From positions 1 through 34,670 of the forward strand of contig CAMHDT010000007.1 in assembly GCA_946183985.1 (NCBI GenBank): DNA of 34,670 nucleotides, in the 5' to 3' direction. The first letter of the stretch is position 1, and each line of letters opens with the position of its first letter. This DNA comes from an uncultured Prevotella sp. (lineage in GTDB: Bacteria; Bacteroidota; Bacteroidia; Bacteroidales; Bacteroidaceae). Below are positions 34,535 through 34,670 of the stretch, piece after piece. The position numbers and the translations under genes are program-made. The notes below the pieces were generated by a model, which did not search any database, was not told where the DNA came from, and was given only the letters and a program-made list of their open reading frames with translations.

Positions 34535-34542
34535 CAAAGTTA
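34535..34542 (-). promoter_or_regulatory. Proximal promoter of the fimbrial lipoprotein gene
   Basis: The minus strand reads TAACTTTG with TTTTG (CAAAA at 34562-34566) and a 19-nt spacer. Confidence 0.63.
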
Positions 34543-34562
34543 CGAAAAGTCGAGAGAAGAAC

Positions 34563-34582
34563 AAAACAAATGCATTTGTTTT
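34563..34582. repeat. 20-bp perfect palindrome overlapping the -33 element
   Basis: AAAACAAATGCATTTGTTTT reads the same on both strands. Its left edge overlaps the -33 box of the proximal promoter, which fits an operator for a dimeric regulator; that role is inference. Confidence 0.6.
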
Positions 34583-34618
34583 TTCTTCCGAGACGCAGTA
34601 AGTTCGCCACTTTTGTGG

Positions 34619-34626
34619 CAAAGTTA
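34619..34626 (-). promoter_or_regulatory. Distal tandem promoter of the fimbrial lipoprotein gene
   Basis: The minus strand reads TAACTTTG with TTTTG (CAAAA at 34646-34650) and a 19-nt spacer. A GCCACTTTTGTGGC hairpin just downstream could shape the 5' end of the transcript. Confidence 0.55.
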
Positions 34627-34670
34627 CGAAAAAACGAATGAATTGCAAAAGAAAAGTTGCTTTTCTTTTC

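Overview
The window looks like a chromosomal segment from a Bacteroidales bacterium, most likely Prevotella or a close relative. The main evidence is the promoter type: TAnnTTTG -7 boxes, usually with TTG or TTTG about 19-20 nt upstream, recur in front of genes on both strands. Gene content agrees: a FimB/Mfa2-type lipoprotein, DUF1573, RNase Y beside zapA, a Wzc-type kinase with a Tyr-rich tail, and a menC-menE pair. The species call is inference. I saw no tRNA, rRNA, CRISPR array, insertion sequence or integrase.

Region 1 (about 1-17160) is a surface-polysaccharide locus. It encodes a flippase, ten glycosyltransferases (three GT2-like, six GT4/GT-B-like, one GT11-like with an HxRRGDY motif), an LtaS/sulfatase-fold transferase, two acyltransferase-3 membrane proteins, a left-handed beta-helix acetyltransferase and a GtrA-like protein. 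It is built from short blocks on alternating strands: + (160-5271), - (5180-6181), + (6387-8785), - (8797-9663), + (9759-10718), - (10710-14169), + (14277-17157). Most blocks have their own promoter, and genes within a block often overlap by ATGA. No Wzy polymerase, initiating phosphoglycosyl transferase or Wza exporter was recognised, so the pathway must be completed elsewhere.

Region 2 (about 17160-24900) is mostly housekeeping: two small winged-helix-like proteins (one with a Lys/Ala tail like a linker histone), aspS, a repeat-bearing intergenic region, a secreted GH88/GH105-type hydrolase, a DUF1573 protein, a strong bidirectional terminator, an operon of a coiled-coil protein, zapA and rny, and an unrecognised conserved protein.

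Region 3 (about 24870-28980) returns to polysaccharide export: rmlA, a Wzc-type tyrosine autokinase and a small HAD hydrolase. It is preceded by a 40-bp imperfect inverted repeat that carries the divergent promoters.

Region 4 (about 28990-34670) holds infC-rpmI-rplT, aroB (divergent from infC), and a minus-strand run of a FimB/Mfa2-like lipoprotein, menC and menE, preceded by two tandem promoters and a palindrome. The rmlA-wzc block probably serves the same polysaccharide pathway as Region 1: RmlA would supply dTDP-glucose-derived sugar and Wzc would control chain length and export.
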